Assembly (NCBI GenBank): GCA_963662155.1
Contig: OY759263.1
Span: forward strand, 15,374,194-15,438,193
Length of the DNA: 64,000 nt
Origin: Lamellibrachia columna
Taxonomy: Eukaryota; Annelida; Polychaeta; Sabellida; Siboglinidae
Reading direction: 5' to 3'
Shown: positions 1 through 62,249 of the stretch, in pieces
Layout: every line of letters begins with the position of its first letter
Position numbering within the stretch: the first letter of the stretch is position 1
Program-made: the position numbers and the translations under genes
The notes under the pieces: generated by a model
The model's input: the letters and a program-made list of their open reading frames with translations, nothing else
Database searches by the model: none
Told to the model about the DNA's origin: nothing

Positions 1-500
1 TTCTAAATGAGGCCTAGCTATTGCTTAACGTTTTCTCCTTGTATGTTATATTTCTCCTAACCAATGAGATACCTTAGTTATGAAGAACGCCTAAAAGAAT
101 GTCGTTTAACAACACTAGAGACAAGGAGGTTAAGAGGAGATCAAATTTAATGTTTTAAGATATTAAGTGAGTATGAAAATATTGATAGAAATAGTTTTCC
201 TCATTCAAGAAAGATAGTAGAACTAGAGGACATGAAGTAACATTAGTAAAGGATCAGGGTATATTGGATATCAGGAAGTACTCGTTCTCCCAGAGGACAA
301 TACATGAATCGAACAAATTATCTACATATAGTGTAACTGCTAGCAACGTAAATATAATGTTTAAAAACAAGGTTGACACATATCTCAGGAGGGCGGGTCA
401 CACATAAATGAAAAATGTTGGACTCTCAATAAGCCAATAACTTCCTTGTCCACTTGCCATCTGGGCGTTTGCCTTGGATGGCAATCTTGTTAAAATCAAT
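1..500 (+). mobile_element. CR1/L2-like LINE 3' fragment, 5' end inverted
   Basis: From about 75 to 420 the plus strand is a decayed copy of the 3' coding end of the LINE seen at 15.05-16.1 kb; the words TTLETRRLRGDQI and RRAGHT can be read. The 3' tail at 455-500 is the same GATGGCAATCTTGTTAAA-type end. Bases 15-60 match the same family in the opposite orientation (compare 15601-15670). Stops and small gaps show that it is dead. Confidence 0.75.
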
Positions 501-770
501 ATAGTATCAATAGAGTGGAACTGGCAAAAGCATTATTCTTTAAGACACATTGATGATAACATAGCCCTATATTGTATGTCACACAAGCGCGTTGTGCTGC
601 CACGGTAGTATTATCACTCGTACTTCAAGTGATAATTTTTCAGGTTTGGATATAAACTGTGAACTATATTTAGTCCACCGTCTGTAAGGTATATAATTTA
701 TTTTTATTAGTCACTTTCTACATCTTTATTAGTAATTCAACAGCAATAAATCGTAAGAAATAATACCCAC

Positions 771-23130
<22,360 letters not shown>

Positions 23131-23159
23131 GATTCTCGCATTCGACTGGCGACGTCCTG

Positions 23160-25183
23160 AAAGAAAATGAACATGTTAAGGGTGATCACTAGATATCTGG
23201 ACATTTGTGGAACTACAATCATGAGACAATATTCAAAACTGTGCAGCTCTAGAAGTTTACCAAGAAAAACGGGTGCGAAACAAAAGGCATGGTTTGGGGG
23301 GTATGCGTGTGAAAGAGTGAATAAAAACTAACTATTTGCAACTACAATCATGAATATCATGAATATCATGCCAATCTTGTCAAATCTCAGTTCTCACAGG
23401 GACTGACATGTTGACTATGACAACCAAACAACGCCAGACAGTTCTAGGAAATCGACAGCAGCTGTTTGCGACTGAAATCGAAGGGCCGTCTGGTACCAAC
23501 GGAAGGAACGCAAAGTCTCATTCATACGAGCTGCTAAGTCAGAATGGGATACGTTTAGTAAACAAAGACCAAACATTTTGTATAAGTTGAGCTTAGACAC
23601 AAACAGCATGGTCATATCCTTTTTGATAAAATAGGATTAGGTGTTTACAAATAAATTGCATTTGGTGAGCTAATATCGCCAGACTACAAACACTAGTGAC
23701 ATTAAGATACTGTGTGTAATCCATGTCAAATATTTCGCTGATGAGTCGGCGCGATTCCAGCGACTCACTTTTACGTCCGTGTGATGTTATTAGGTTTAGA
23801 AGGGAATCATTCTGTATTTTGCTCCTAGCGCGGGTAACACAGCCAATGTCATGTAACATCAGACCCCCACGGGACATTTTAAATTACGCTGACCTGTGAA
23901 TGGTTCCTCATCCTTCAGACTGCAATAATAACATACCGTTTATATTCAGCAGTCATATAACAAATATAACTGCATGCGCTCGAAGTCACTACGCCATTAC
24001 TAAATTTTGGATCTCTGACAAATGTATAGTGTATTCACTTGTGACAGCCTTCATGTGCACACGTTAAACAGTTAATTTGTGGTTCTACATACAGCGAAAC
24101 ACGAAACGTTCAATACCAAGCAATGTTCAACGCCAACTGCAACGGCACAGCGATGTCAAAACATGTTATTGTTTATTTATAGTTATAAAGCTCATTTGTT
24201 CGCATTTTACAAACCTGATTGCACGTTTTCATTGCAACCAATATACGTCATATCATAATGCGATGCTATAAGTCGATAAATGAACGTCTGATATTTCGTA
24301 TGTCCTGAACAAACGAAAATGCTTTGCCACTGCCAAGTATAATTATCAATCATGCGTTAGTACCACGGAAGCCTGTCCAATCGGGATTTCGTGTCTTCGC
24401 TCTAGCTTTGCCTTTGCTTTTTTGCCTGCTTACAAAGCCTACTGTTTTGTCTGGAAATTGGGGGTATGACATTGCTATTTTCTTTACACATCGATGTTGT
24501 TGGCTAGGTGGTATTGTTATTTCAGTTGATGGATATCGTAACAATTAAAATGCAAATGTACCTTCTTGATTTTCAAATGATAAAAATAGTCTCCACTTTC
24601 AGATTAATTACGTGTCCGTACGTTCCGTAATTTAAATGCAACCTTCCAACTATCATGGGTTCCATTTTTGAAGTATATAATACATGTACATTACATAGCT
24701 CAAAGGTCCATCTAGAAACATAACAAATTAAAGATAAACAAACAATCAACTACTAAATAAGTGTTGATAAAATAATATGTGGGGTACGCCTACGCCTCCG
24801 GCTACGTTCAAAGAATCGCAGGTGGATTTTACACACAGCACACGTAATTAACTAGACCTTTGAGAAAACAAACTGAGAATCGACCATCTACGCCTGGCAC
24901 AGGATGTTTTTCGCAGACTCTAAAGACGAACTGATAGTATTAATTTCTCACCGGCGTAATCCTGAGGCTGAGATTCCATTCTGCCGACGGTACGGGTTTT
25001 TGAATAAGCCTCATATTTCCGGCACTGCAAGGCATCATGGGTAATGTCATAGGTCAAACAACAAAAACATTCCGCGTCGGACATGTCAGATTACTGTCAT
25101 TGTCACATTGATATGACGTTCGAACAACTTGCTGTTTCGTGGTTATCCTTTATGTTATTGTGACTGTCAATGTGACAACCAGT
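23160..25183. other. Divergent spacer, first part, no gene recognised
   Basis: Short ORFs on both strands but no domain motif. A possible 5' UTR exon of the minus gene could lie here; one candidate ends at a GTGAG donor at 24952. Confidence 0.4.
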
Positions 25184-25696
25184 AACCAGCGACTACTCAA
25201 ATGTGAATAGACAGTGGCTATTAAACAGTTACACTGGCTTCCTGTTTCTTATCGAATAAAAGTTAAACTGTCCACTCTAACACATCGTACTCTAACTATT
25301 CAACATCCACCCTACTTGGCTAGTCTCCTGCATTTTTCAAATTTATCCCTAGGCAGCTCAGATCACCCATTTCACAACATCGTATTGTTCTTATAACTAA
25401 ACTTAACATGGGCAAAACTGGTTTCTCTGTCGCTCCGCCTAGGGTCTGGAATTACCTCCCCGTCACTTTGAGAACTTCTGAAACGACAGCTATCTTCTCA
25501 AAAAACTCAAGACACATTCATTCCAAATTGCATTTCCACCATAAATCTTCAGTTGTCCCTCGTTCTGATAATGAGTTTTGCGCGTCCCTGTTAATAGTTA
25601 TGCTTAATGATTAAGTTTTTTAACGCCTCTGAGCTCATATTCCTGAGGATATAGGCGTCATAGAAGTTAATTATTATTAATTATCATTATTATTAG
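25184..25696 (+). mobile_element. L2/CR1-like LINE 3' end
   Basis: Reads AIKQLHWLPVSYRIKVKLST, PPYLASLLHFSN and, after a frameshift, FSVAPPRVWNYLP, the usual LINE ORF2 C-terminus, then a short 3' UTR with an ATT-rich tail (25665-25696). Strongly 5'-truncated and broken by stops. Confidence 0.75.
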
Positions 25697-26077
25697 TGAT
25701 CACCCGGTTGCAATTATGCATTAAAGCACTCGAACAGCTGCCCGTTTCATTAAAGTAACTACGACTACCAAAGTAGCGTCAAACTCGTGGTTGAAGAACT
25801 ATACCTGGTCAGATATTGAGGATCGAAGGAGGAACGTACGTTTAATTCTTATTGATAAAGGCTAAAGTCGTCCATTAACAAATTGGTGTTGCGTTCAAAA
25901 ACAGTTTAGTACCTACTGACATACGTACACGCTCAGAGCACAGACACACAAGAACCAACACAGTGTCAGAAGACTACAGCTGTGTGGAACAAATTGGAGG
26001 CGCAGTTGATTGAGGCTACGGACGCTGCCGAACTGGAACTAAAGGTCTGGCCCGATGCTCATAGAATAATTAACCAG

Positions 26078-26363
26078 CAGCGGATCCCGGGGGGTCTCAA
26101 GACCCCCTAGATAATGGAGGGAGGTGTTAGACCCCCCTTTGTCCGTGGCAAATGTTATGGTAAAGGACAACGTAGACAGGTCTGGTCTACATCGAAACTA
26201 GTGTCAATGCAAAGACTGAAGTATTAGCAGCCGGAATATATTAACCCTTCTGTAAGTAGAACGACACGTGTCGTCCCGTCCCCCCCCCCCCGGTTCGTAT
26301 GTAGAACAACATATGACTACGACTGACTAAGACCCCCTGCCAACAAACCTAGATCCGCCTCTG
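26078..26363. mobile_element. Small inverted-repeat element (MITE-like)
   Basis: Left CAGCGGATCCCGGGGGGTCT and right end, reverse complemented, CAGAGGCGGATCTAGG with a nearby GGGGGTCTTAG. Imperfect terminal inverted repeats; no coding sequence; target duplication not clear. Confidence 0.45.
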
Positions 26364-26546
26364 AGTGAATCAACCATTGGTGCGATGTTCATTTGGGGTT
26401 TGTTGATTAAGAAACAGAAACCCCGACCCCAAAAAAGGAATACTGTAGTCGTCAGATTAAAATTTACATCACATCACTTGCTAAAGGAAATGTACAATGA
26501 CAATGCGTGAACATTGCAAATTGTATGTCTTTCTCGCAGGGTGCAG

Positions 26547-26660
26547 TGCCAGTGGCGTTTTTAAGGGGGGCATTGGGCCACGCCCCTTGGGCTTAACAGT
26601 AATGGGTGACTAAGCATGCCCCTTCAGTTCTCGAGACGAGGGGGAGATAGATTGAGTCAC
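26547..26660. repeat. hAT-terminus-like dispersed repeat
   Basis: CCAGTGGCGTTTTTAAGGGG, CATTGGGCCACGCCCC and AATGGGTGACTAA follow the same order as the left end of the hAT at 55066 (CAGTGGCGTATTTGGGG, then AATGGGTGACTAA). Confidence 0.45.
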
Positions 26661-26830
26661 TTATGGGACGACCTGCTTACCAAGACAACTGGCGAGCAGA
26701 GGAAGAACTTGCCGTCCCCGAATTCCTGATAAAGGCTGCCGGTGACAGTCGAAACGTCAGTAATAAAAATAGTTGTGGTTAAAGAAAATCGTAATTCATT
26801 GCTATTACATACTTCACGCTACCAGGAGAA

Positions 26831-27030
26831 GGTTTCATGAGACGGCGTAAGTCCGATTTACGGCGTCGGAAGTCGAATTGGTCGTAAAGTTACGCTAAGA
26901 GCGTTTAATGAGTCAACTTACGACGAGTTAGACGTTGCCTTTTAGTCGTAACTTTACGCTTGATATTAACTGTCGTAAACTTACTCGACTAGGTCGTAAG
27001 TTCGGGGTCTCGTAATTTCACGCGTTTGTT
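26831..27030. repeat. Repeat with many inverted CGTAA / TTACG words
   Basis: GGTTTCATGAGAC followed by at least six CGTAA or TTACG words in both orientations. The same 13-bp start occurs inverted at about 30750-30762. Probably a MITE or an end of a larger element. Confidence 0.4.
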
Positions 27031-27679
27031 TAGATTTTCTTCCGCGGTTTACACACAAGTCCTTGTTATTAATTGTGCGGATTATTCACAAAGTACAATG
27101 ACAATATTGTGAATTATAGCCACATGTCTTCAATTGCCGAACACAATTGTTTAACATGAATAAATTAAACAACTACAGTACTCAGTAGCCTAGCCCTAAG
27201 ACCAAGTGTAATGAAAAATGTAGCCGCGATGTCATGTTTTTACTCTTGCCCATGTTAGGGTAATTTTGTTATCTATTTATGCCATTAAAAACCTTCGCCA
27301 AAGATATTGATATTCAAAATCATTAACATTTTATTTCATCGATTAAGTGCAACCAATCTGTTAGAAAAGTTGATTTTGAATGAAATATTTACTATTATCG
27401 AATGACGAAAACATGCTTCACGAAAAGTCGACAGGGCACAAAATTGCTGCGCTTGGTTGGACGATTTCGCGAAAAGACGCCACTCCACAACATTACTAAC
27501 TTTCAGAAAACTCAACTATGTCAAGACTTTAAAACACATTTAAGTACTCAAATCACTCGATCTTTGTTCAAATCACTCGATCCTTGTTCACTTAATTTGA
27601 GTATCCAAATCACTCGATCTTTGTTCACTTCCCCGATAATTATTTCTTTATGAAAATGGTTTAGTTTTACTTATGTTGA

Positions 27680-27867
27680 TGTGTCATGAAGACAGTTATG
27701 TCGTGTAGCGAAACTCGTGTGTACGGAAGATCGTAAACTTCGGTATGTACGGTAACGGAACCGTGGGTTCGTAGAATGGAAATAAAATGCTAAACATTGA
27801 AATATTAAATTCGGAAGTTTAATCGTTTTCCATCTGAGTAAATCTGAGCAAACTAAAGAACACAACA
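27680..27867 (+). mobile_element. Gypsy-like 5' LTR (188 bp)
   Basis: Begins TGTGTCATGAAG and ends AACACAACA (TG...CA), contains AATAAA near 27780, and is followed at once by TTGGCGACGAGGTAAAG, a primer-binding-site sequence typical of Gypsy/Ty3 elements. No matching 3' LTR was seen in the window. Confidence 0.65.
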
Positions 27868-28440
27868 TTGGCGACGAGGTAAAGTACACAGAGTACGAAC
27901 TGTTGGCGAAAGGGAAAAAAAAAATTAATACCTGGAATTAAAATGTAATTAACCCATTTCGGGAGCCGGCAACTATCGGTCCACGATGGCAGCGCTGGTT
28001 AAATAGTTTTGAACTATTTAATCTGCGATGATCTAATCGAGAACGCAAAGGAGGATGCACGTCGACGCGATAGACACATGCAGCAGCGTAGAAAAGCGTT
28101 ACTGCGAAACCAAGCCGGCGCTTACGTTCAAGATAGCTTTGCTACACTCGCAAACATTGGTCAGCGCTACGATTATGCGGCAGCATATTTCGTTCCCCAT
28201 CTTAATTCGGCATTTGCGCGTCAAACGTTGTACTAAATAAATGCACGTCGGTGTATGTCAAACGGAAGTTACTCGAAGAAGGACACGGCTTAACGCTCGC
28301 CAGAACATTGCAAATTGCACAACAATGCGAGAATGTAGAATCGCAGTTATCAGCTATGTCACACAAAAATGATGGAGGTGAAAGTGTCAATAGAGTGTCA
28401 CGTGAAAACACAGCCTGGGATTTCAATACTTTGCTTGACA
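27868..28440 (+). pseudogene. Gypsy-like gag fragment
   Basis: After the primer-binding site the frame reads FREPATIGPRWQRWLNSFEL, then QQRRKALLRNQAGAYVQD, IGQRYDYAAAYFVPHLNSAF and, past a gap, VKRKLLEEGHGLTLARTLQI with AQQCENVESQLSAM. This is the capsid-type gag of Gypsy elements with an internal deletion and frameshifts. Protease and polymerase are absent, so it is a dead stub. Confidence 0.7.
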
Positions 28441-28444
28441 TGTC

Positions 28445-29298
28445 ATCTTCCATGAACCCCTTCAAACAGTGACAGGACATTAGCCCATAGGCCTAAAGCC
28501 CTAGACAATATTCTCTGCGCTAGGGCATACTCTAGATTTTGCCATGAATTTCACCTGGCAACCAACCATAGGCATCCGGGGGGGGGGGGCAATTGCCCCC
28601 GGGACTGGATTTTTTTTTAAATTCAGGACTTGTCTAGCGAGTAGATTGCTCACTAGTTGTGCTAAATATATTATTCAAAATATATGTTAACTAATGTATG
28701 CACAAGGTATAAGAGTGGACATTTTAGTAAATGTAGATATCTGGTCAAAATTAAATGGCAGATGTAATCACGATAAAAATGTCCGGGTGGCTGATGTCCG
28801 GGGGGAAAAGTCCTAGAACCCTTTCAAACATTTTCTATTCAAATCGATTTAGGTAAATCTTTTATATTGTATTAATACAAGGCAGTTGATTTTATTCATA
28901 CCGGATAGGTCTATTTGAAAATGTCCTTTGAATGTGACATTTAGTCAATTATTCGAAGTATGCAAACCAACATTGTTTCATTGTTTATAAATTTTGGTAT
29001 CCAAAACAAAACTACAAAATAATTTTAATTTAACTAAAAAAAGTCATCTGAATGTTACAGCTTTGTCATATTCAAATGATTTTGTAAAATAGCTTATTTG
29101 ATGTTGGTTTGTTGTCTGTGCATAATTTGAATAATTGCCCAAATTACAGTCTAATAACAATACCCACAACTTAATATTTCAATTGTTTCATTGAATTCAG
29201 ATCATGGTCACACACAAAATGCAATAATTGCAGAGAGAGCCAGACAATACACAATTCTACACATACAAGCATATCATTATATATAGCTAATAACGCGT
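28445..29298. other. AT-rich spacer, no gene recognised
   Basis: Contains a G-run/C-run inverted piece at 28577-28605 (GGGGGGGGGG CAATTG CCCCC). Otherwise no motif. Confidence 0.4.
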
Positions 29299-29668
29299 AA
29301 TATAAACACCATCCTGCTCTTACATTGTGTGGCTATGTAAATATAAACACCATCCTGCTCTTACATTGTGTGGCTATGTTAATATAAACACCATCCTGCT
29401 CTTACATTGTGAGGCTATGTTAATATAAACACCATCCTGCTCTTACATTGTGTGGCTATGTTAATATAAACACCATCCTGCTCTTACATTGTGTGGCTAT
29501 GTTAATATAAACACCATCCTGCTCTTACATTGTGAGGCTATGTTAATATAAACACCATCCTGCTCTTACATTGTGTGGCTATGTTAATATAAACACCATC
29601 CTGCTCTTACATTGTGTGGCTATGTTAATATAAACACCATCCTGCTCTTACATTGTGTGGCTATGTTA
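29299..29668. repeat. 41-bp minisatellite, 9 copies
   Basis: Unit AATATAAACACCATCCTGCT plus CTTACATTGTGTGGCTATGTT; copies differ mainly at GTGTGG versus GTGAGG. Confidence 0.95.
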
Positions 29669-30124
29669 GTATATCTTCTTTATCGTGTTGCTAAAATAAG
29701 TGAATATGTCTAGCAAGATTGTTTTTTTATTCGGCGACACGAACCCGTCAAGACCAGCTCTTCTGAAAACATAAAAATCATACACATTCGATAATTCACG
29801 TACAAAGTATGTTCATTGCATTTACACATTTTGTCAATAGCATACTTACATTGTGTGGCTATGTTAATATAAACACCATCCTGCTCTTACATTGTGTGGC
29901 TATGTTAATATAAACACCATCCTGCTCTTACATTGTGTGGCTATGTTAGTATATCTTCTTTATCGTGTTGCTAAAATAAGTGAATATGTCTAGCAAGATT
30001 GTTTTTTTATTCGGCGACACGAACCCGTCAAGACCAGCTCTTCTGAAAACATAAAAATCATACACATTCGATAATTCACGTACAAAGTATGTTCATTGCA
30101 TTTACACATTTTGTCAATAGCATA
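29669..30124. repeat. 177-bp direct duplication with a second short 41-bp array between the copies
   Basis: 29669-29845 and 29948-30124 appear identical (AGTATATCTTCTTTATCGTG ... TTTGTCAATAGCATAC). Between them, 29846-29947 holds about 2.5 more 41-bp units. Confidence 0.9.
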
Positions 30125-30872
30125 CAAAATTGTGTGGATATAATTATAATTCACACAATACTGTCGTACGAAAGTTGTGAGATGGCTGCGTTCGGTTGCA
30201 AAATAATGATGTTTACATCAAATGTAATGACTGTCAGACTCAAAGGTGAGAGTCAGTGTCAGACCGAGTCTTAGTCTTAGATAGTCGAACGAGGAAAATA
30301 GCTCGCAAAAATGTCGATTTTTAGCGTTGTTAGTGTTGCACTAAATGTAAATATAATTTCTACGTAACTTGTGATAATAGGAATTTGATATTTCAATGTA
30401 TGTGAAGACTAGACACACCACGCAATTCCAAGGCAAGGTAATGACAATGTCAATACTATTATAATTATACATCTAGGCCTACAAACCACACGTTTGTCAG
30501 CGGCGCCCTGTCAGTGTTCATTTTGATGGAACAAGACGCCCGATTGCATGTCGATTGCATTTCTCAAATTTAAACTAACCTTCGGTACGATTAGTGTCTA
30601 ACCGCCATTCTTTCAACTGTGCATCGCATGAAGAACTTGCATGTTTATCGCAGAAACACTGATCCATCAATGGCGGATATCCGTGGCCTAGCCAAATGAC
30701 CTAACTAGGTCAATTCTGCGCCGATGTAGTTACATCGACAGGGCGTAATTTGTCTCATGAAACCGGTCGGAAACTACGCTAGTGAGTATATCTTAATTAC
30801 GCCCAATATCAATCTTAGTGGGTCGTAAACTTATACCAGCTCCTGACGTTTGCGAATCTCGAGAATGATCAA

Positions 30873-31000
30873 TGACGTCACCGGCGCGGGTTTATGAACG
30901 TTCCCGCGAGAAGAACATTGCGTTAAGAGGCCGTTTCAAATTCGAAGATATAACGCCACGGAGGAGTGACGGAAGCGATCGGGCATTATATCCCGCATAT
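30873..31000 (+). promoter_or_regulatory. Candidate promoter of the plus-strand lectin gene
   Basis: A perfect CRE palindrome TGACGTCA (30873-30880), a heat-shock-type inverted pair GAACGTTC (30896-30903) and a TATA-like ATTATAT (30985-30991) lie within 160 bp upstream of the ATG at 31032. Presence is seen; function is inferred. Confidence 0.4.
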
Positions 31001-31031
31001 CTTAAAAGGCATATGGAAGTCAACTGAAGCA

Positions 31032-58645
<27,614 letters not shown>

Positions 58646-58989
58646 GTATGCGTGACGGTATTTATTACACTACGTTACACTGCTACACTTCTTTACTAGT
58701 ATGTATTGTACTTGTTTTATGAGGGACTTCGTAAAGTACTGCACTACCTTCAGGCAAAGGTTTCCCTTTAAATAATGACATGTTGTTCTTTGTAAAAAAA
58801 CGCTTTTATTTACAGAGCTTTGAGCATGTTTACTTTCTGCATAAATCACATCAAATTTATTTTGATGCCGCATATCTCTAAGAAAATAGAATCAGGGGTG
58901 TTTAAAAAAACTATTAAAAAACATTACATTAGTGAATATAATTATTACAATACAAGCATTACATAACATAACACAATAAAAGTAAGCAT

Positions 58990-59191
<202 letters not shown>

Positions 59192-59257
59192 AACAATGAG
59201 AGACTGGTCAGCCGAACGAGACCACTGCGACAGTGAACATAGGGAGATATACGGTCA

Positions 59258-60120
59258 GCAAGCTAGCGTGGAGTGTTTGCATACACGGCGCCGTGCTTCA
59301 AGGTCAACAGATTAAATTGAATTCGCTGCGCCACAGGTAGCCAGTGCAGCTCTCGCTGTGTCGCCGTCATGCTGTGTTGGTCACGTCTACGTAAACAGAG
59401 GACGACACGTACAGCTGATCGCTGGACCATCTCGAGTCGGTGCAGCAGAGTTCCAGTAATGCCGTAAAGGGCAGCCTTTCCGAAATCGAGTCGCGATGTG
59501 ACAAGAGCGTGTACAAGCGTCTTGAGCGCTCTGAGCGGCAGAGATGGTCGTATTCGCGCTATGCCACGTAGTTGGGCGTAGGCAGTCCGGCGGGAACGGC
59601 TAACGTGTGCAGCCATCGACATCGTGGAGTTGAGCTGTACGCCAAGGTCACGCATGTTGGCTGAAGTGCAGATGTCGATGGGAAGAGGATATGGCTGTGG
59701 AACACGGTTCTTCGATGCTGAGAACAGTATCGCCTACGCGGAAAGGCAACATACAGCTGGATATCATCTGCGTAGATTTGATAGCGAATTCCGTGCTCCG
59801 AGAAGACATCTGAAAGATCTGCCCACTAGACAGAGAAGAGGAGAGGGCCTAAAACACAGCCATGTGGAACTCCATGTCGCAGTTGGATGTTGCAAGAAAC
59901 ATGACCGTCAACACTGACGCACTGTGTTCGGTCAGTGAGATAGGACGCAAGCCTGCAAAGTGCGTCGCATCGCACGACGATTCGGCCTAATTCTCCGAGG
60001 ACACGGTCGTGGTTGATCGTATAGAACGAAGCGCTGAGTACCAGAACTACGTGCTTACGAGCATCCAGTGAACGCAATATATCGTCCTGAATACACAATG
60101 TGAACGTGACTTTTTTTATT
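59258..60120 (-). mobile_element. L2/CR1-like LINE RT fragment
   Basis: Reverse strand: DILRSLDARKHVVLVLSASF (RT core, LDASAAF-like), HGVPHGCVLGPLLFSV, then after a frame break LGVQLNSTMSMAAHV, RIRPSLPLRALKTLVHALVT, SRLDFGKAALYGI, LHWLPVAQRIQF. Truncated at both ends, opposite in orientation to the lectin gene. Confidence 0.8.
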
Positions 60121-60443
60121 AGGTTTGGTAAGTTTAAATTTATCAATATTGTCACAGATCTATAGTTTGGCTGGGATAATGCGGTAAGCCAATGCACATG
60201 CTCGTTATGCTCGTTCAGTGTGTGTATGGTCGTACAATTACAAATAAATCAACAACAGGGGTATATGTAACATATTTCCATTTTAATTTCCGTTTAATTT
60301 CCCGCTTAATAATAAAATTAATAGTATAGTAAATAATCACAAATCGAGTATGCTGAATAGAATTACAATCTACCAACATCTAATATTATTCAACGCTATC
60401 AAATCACAGTTTATATAATAATTCAAAGTCTCTTACCAACTTG

Positions 60444-60561
60444 CTGGCGTAGTTTCTAGCATAAACAGTTCCAGCGAAGGTTGCACCAAGCTAGTCACAG
60501 TGAATGCAATCAAGCGTGCCCCGGCAAGTGCAGTCAACCGTAGAGCGTTCATAGCCGAGTG
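60444..60561 (-). CDS. Candidate first exon of an unknown minus-strand gene
   Basis: Reverse strand: CTATATATTCG (60670 region) resembles a TATA box. About 110 bp on, an ATG opens MNALRLTALAGARLIAFT then VTSLVQPSLELFM, ending at a good donor GTAAGAG. A hydrophobic start could be a signal peptide, but the exon ends in phase 2, unlike all other exons here, and no following exon was found. Confidence 0.25.
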
Positions 60562-60749
60562 TGGTATAGCTCGGAGCGTGCACCGCCGGGTGCCAATGGA
60601 GGAATCCCAAGGAGGCTTCAACGCGTCATGTTTGCCGGCAATCTTCGCCCAGTCCGGACAACGAATATATAGAGGTAATCGGTGTATTAATGTTCACGGA
60701 TGCATAGACGACGCAAGTGAAGAAATAACGGCGAAATAATTGTCTCTTG

Positions 60750-62240
60750 AATCAAGAATGATGCACCAACAATTATCGTCCTTGCATGTCGAAACTCCCA
60801 ACACGATACATGGGTATAATCACATTACCTTACTCGGTGGATGAATTCTGTTCAAACGAACATTGCTTCACATTTCCATGTCTCGGAGACAATATATCGA
60901 TTCACAAGGCGATCCACTTCGTGAATAATCGAACGTCTCAAATATCTGATATATTTCATTTGTCTGACCAAAACAACCGGAGTCAGCTGTTTTGTACTTC
61001 TTCTACCACCAATAGTAGTCGTCGTCTCATAATAAATCAACCATACATAACTCACGTAGACCACGGAAACGCTTGGTTGCCTGTACTTCTTGCAAGTTGA
61101 TTTGTGAAAAGTTACGTAGTAGTTGCACCAAAACACCCCAGTATCAAACATTCAAATAAAATTCTATCTTACACAAAATCTATATCAAAAACATCTAGAC
61201 AATACATACATAATGATGGTGTACACCAAAGTGCATCTCGTACAATATTTATAATAGAAAAAAAAACACTTTACAAATTTCCTCCAACCCATTGTCGAAG
61301 GTGAGAACGTAAACAAATCAGTAACTTCCACTATATCTCAAGATATTTGTTCTCCACCATCATTAAAATTTAACACAATGATAAACAATATCATTAAACA
61401 ACGCGTTTTCCAATGATACCAAACATGGCAACATTTCGTCTATCTGTTAATCCGTTGTAAATAAAAAAAAATCCGAAATGTTTATTTGCCATTGGTCGAT
61501 ATTCGGTGCCACTAGCACGATTCACAATCACCAAGTTCAATCGCTAAGTGACTAAAGTAAACAAGCTAATTCTATACAAACTCACACGATCTCCACCCTG
61601 TGACAACTATAATAAATGATCGTAGTGACAGTGTTAATATTATTGTTTTTACCATGTATCTCAAAATAGATAATTTTACGTTAGAAGGGTGGACCTTAAT
61701 GCTCATCAGCTCGCTTTTGTCGATGGCGATCGCCGAAATTTTGAAACATATTTGTCGAGTATAGCACACAACTTACCGGCATATGAATAGACAAAACACC
61801 AGTGCACTATGTTCATGATTCAACACACGAGTACACGCTTAATATATGTAGGCAATTTCAAAACCCACCACGCGACACGGGAGTACAATCCTAAGTATTC
61901 CTAACGATGCGAACATTTTACATATTGGGTATCTGCACAAAATATTTTCATCGTATATGATGGCAAACAGTCGAGGCACATTTCACTCTGCCCGATGGAA
62001 AATGGATTACAACCCCAACCTGTGCTTCGCTCAATCGACACAAGAGGTCGGCCACTACCAGCCACACGAAGAACTTTACACCCCTGTAGAATCAGCCAAC
62101 ACTTATCGGTGGTCATCAAAATAGGCCGCACAATACCTGTGATAACAAGCGCACCAAATCCACGCTGGAATCTCAGAAAGGCGGATAAGTCTGCGTTCAC
62201 AGCCACAGTGGAGAAAACATTCACCACATCTCCAGTGATT
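60750..62240. other. Spacer, no gene recognised
   Basis: AT-rich sequence with short ORFs on both strands (for example 60786-61100 plus, 62254-61901 minus) that carry no motif and no splice support. Confidence 0.4.
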
Positions 62241-62249
62241 CCTACTGTG

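Noticed and set aside
24953..25026. Possible coding exon (CRKYEAYSKTRTVGR) with AG and GTGAG borders on the minus strand
   Set aside because: No family recognised, no link to the neighbouring exons, and it lies upstream of the signal-peptide exon; at most a 5' UTR exon.
26720..26765. Hammerhead-ribozyme-like CTGATAA, a short stem and GAAAC
   Set aside because: The core needs CTGANGA and here is CTGATAA; helices I and III cannot be closed convincingly.
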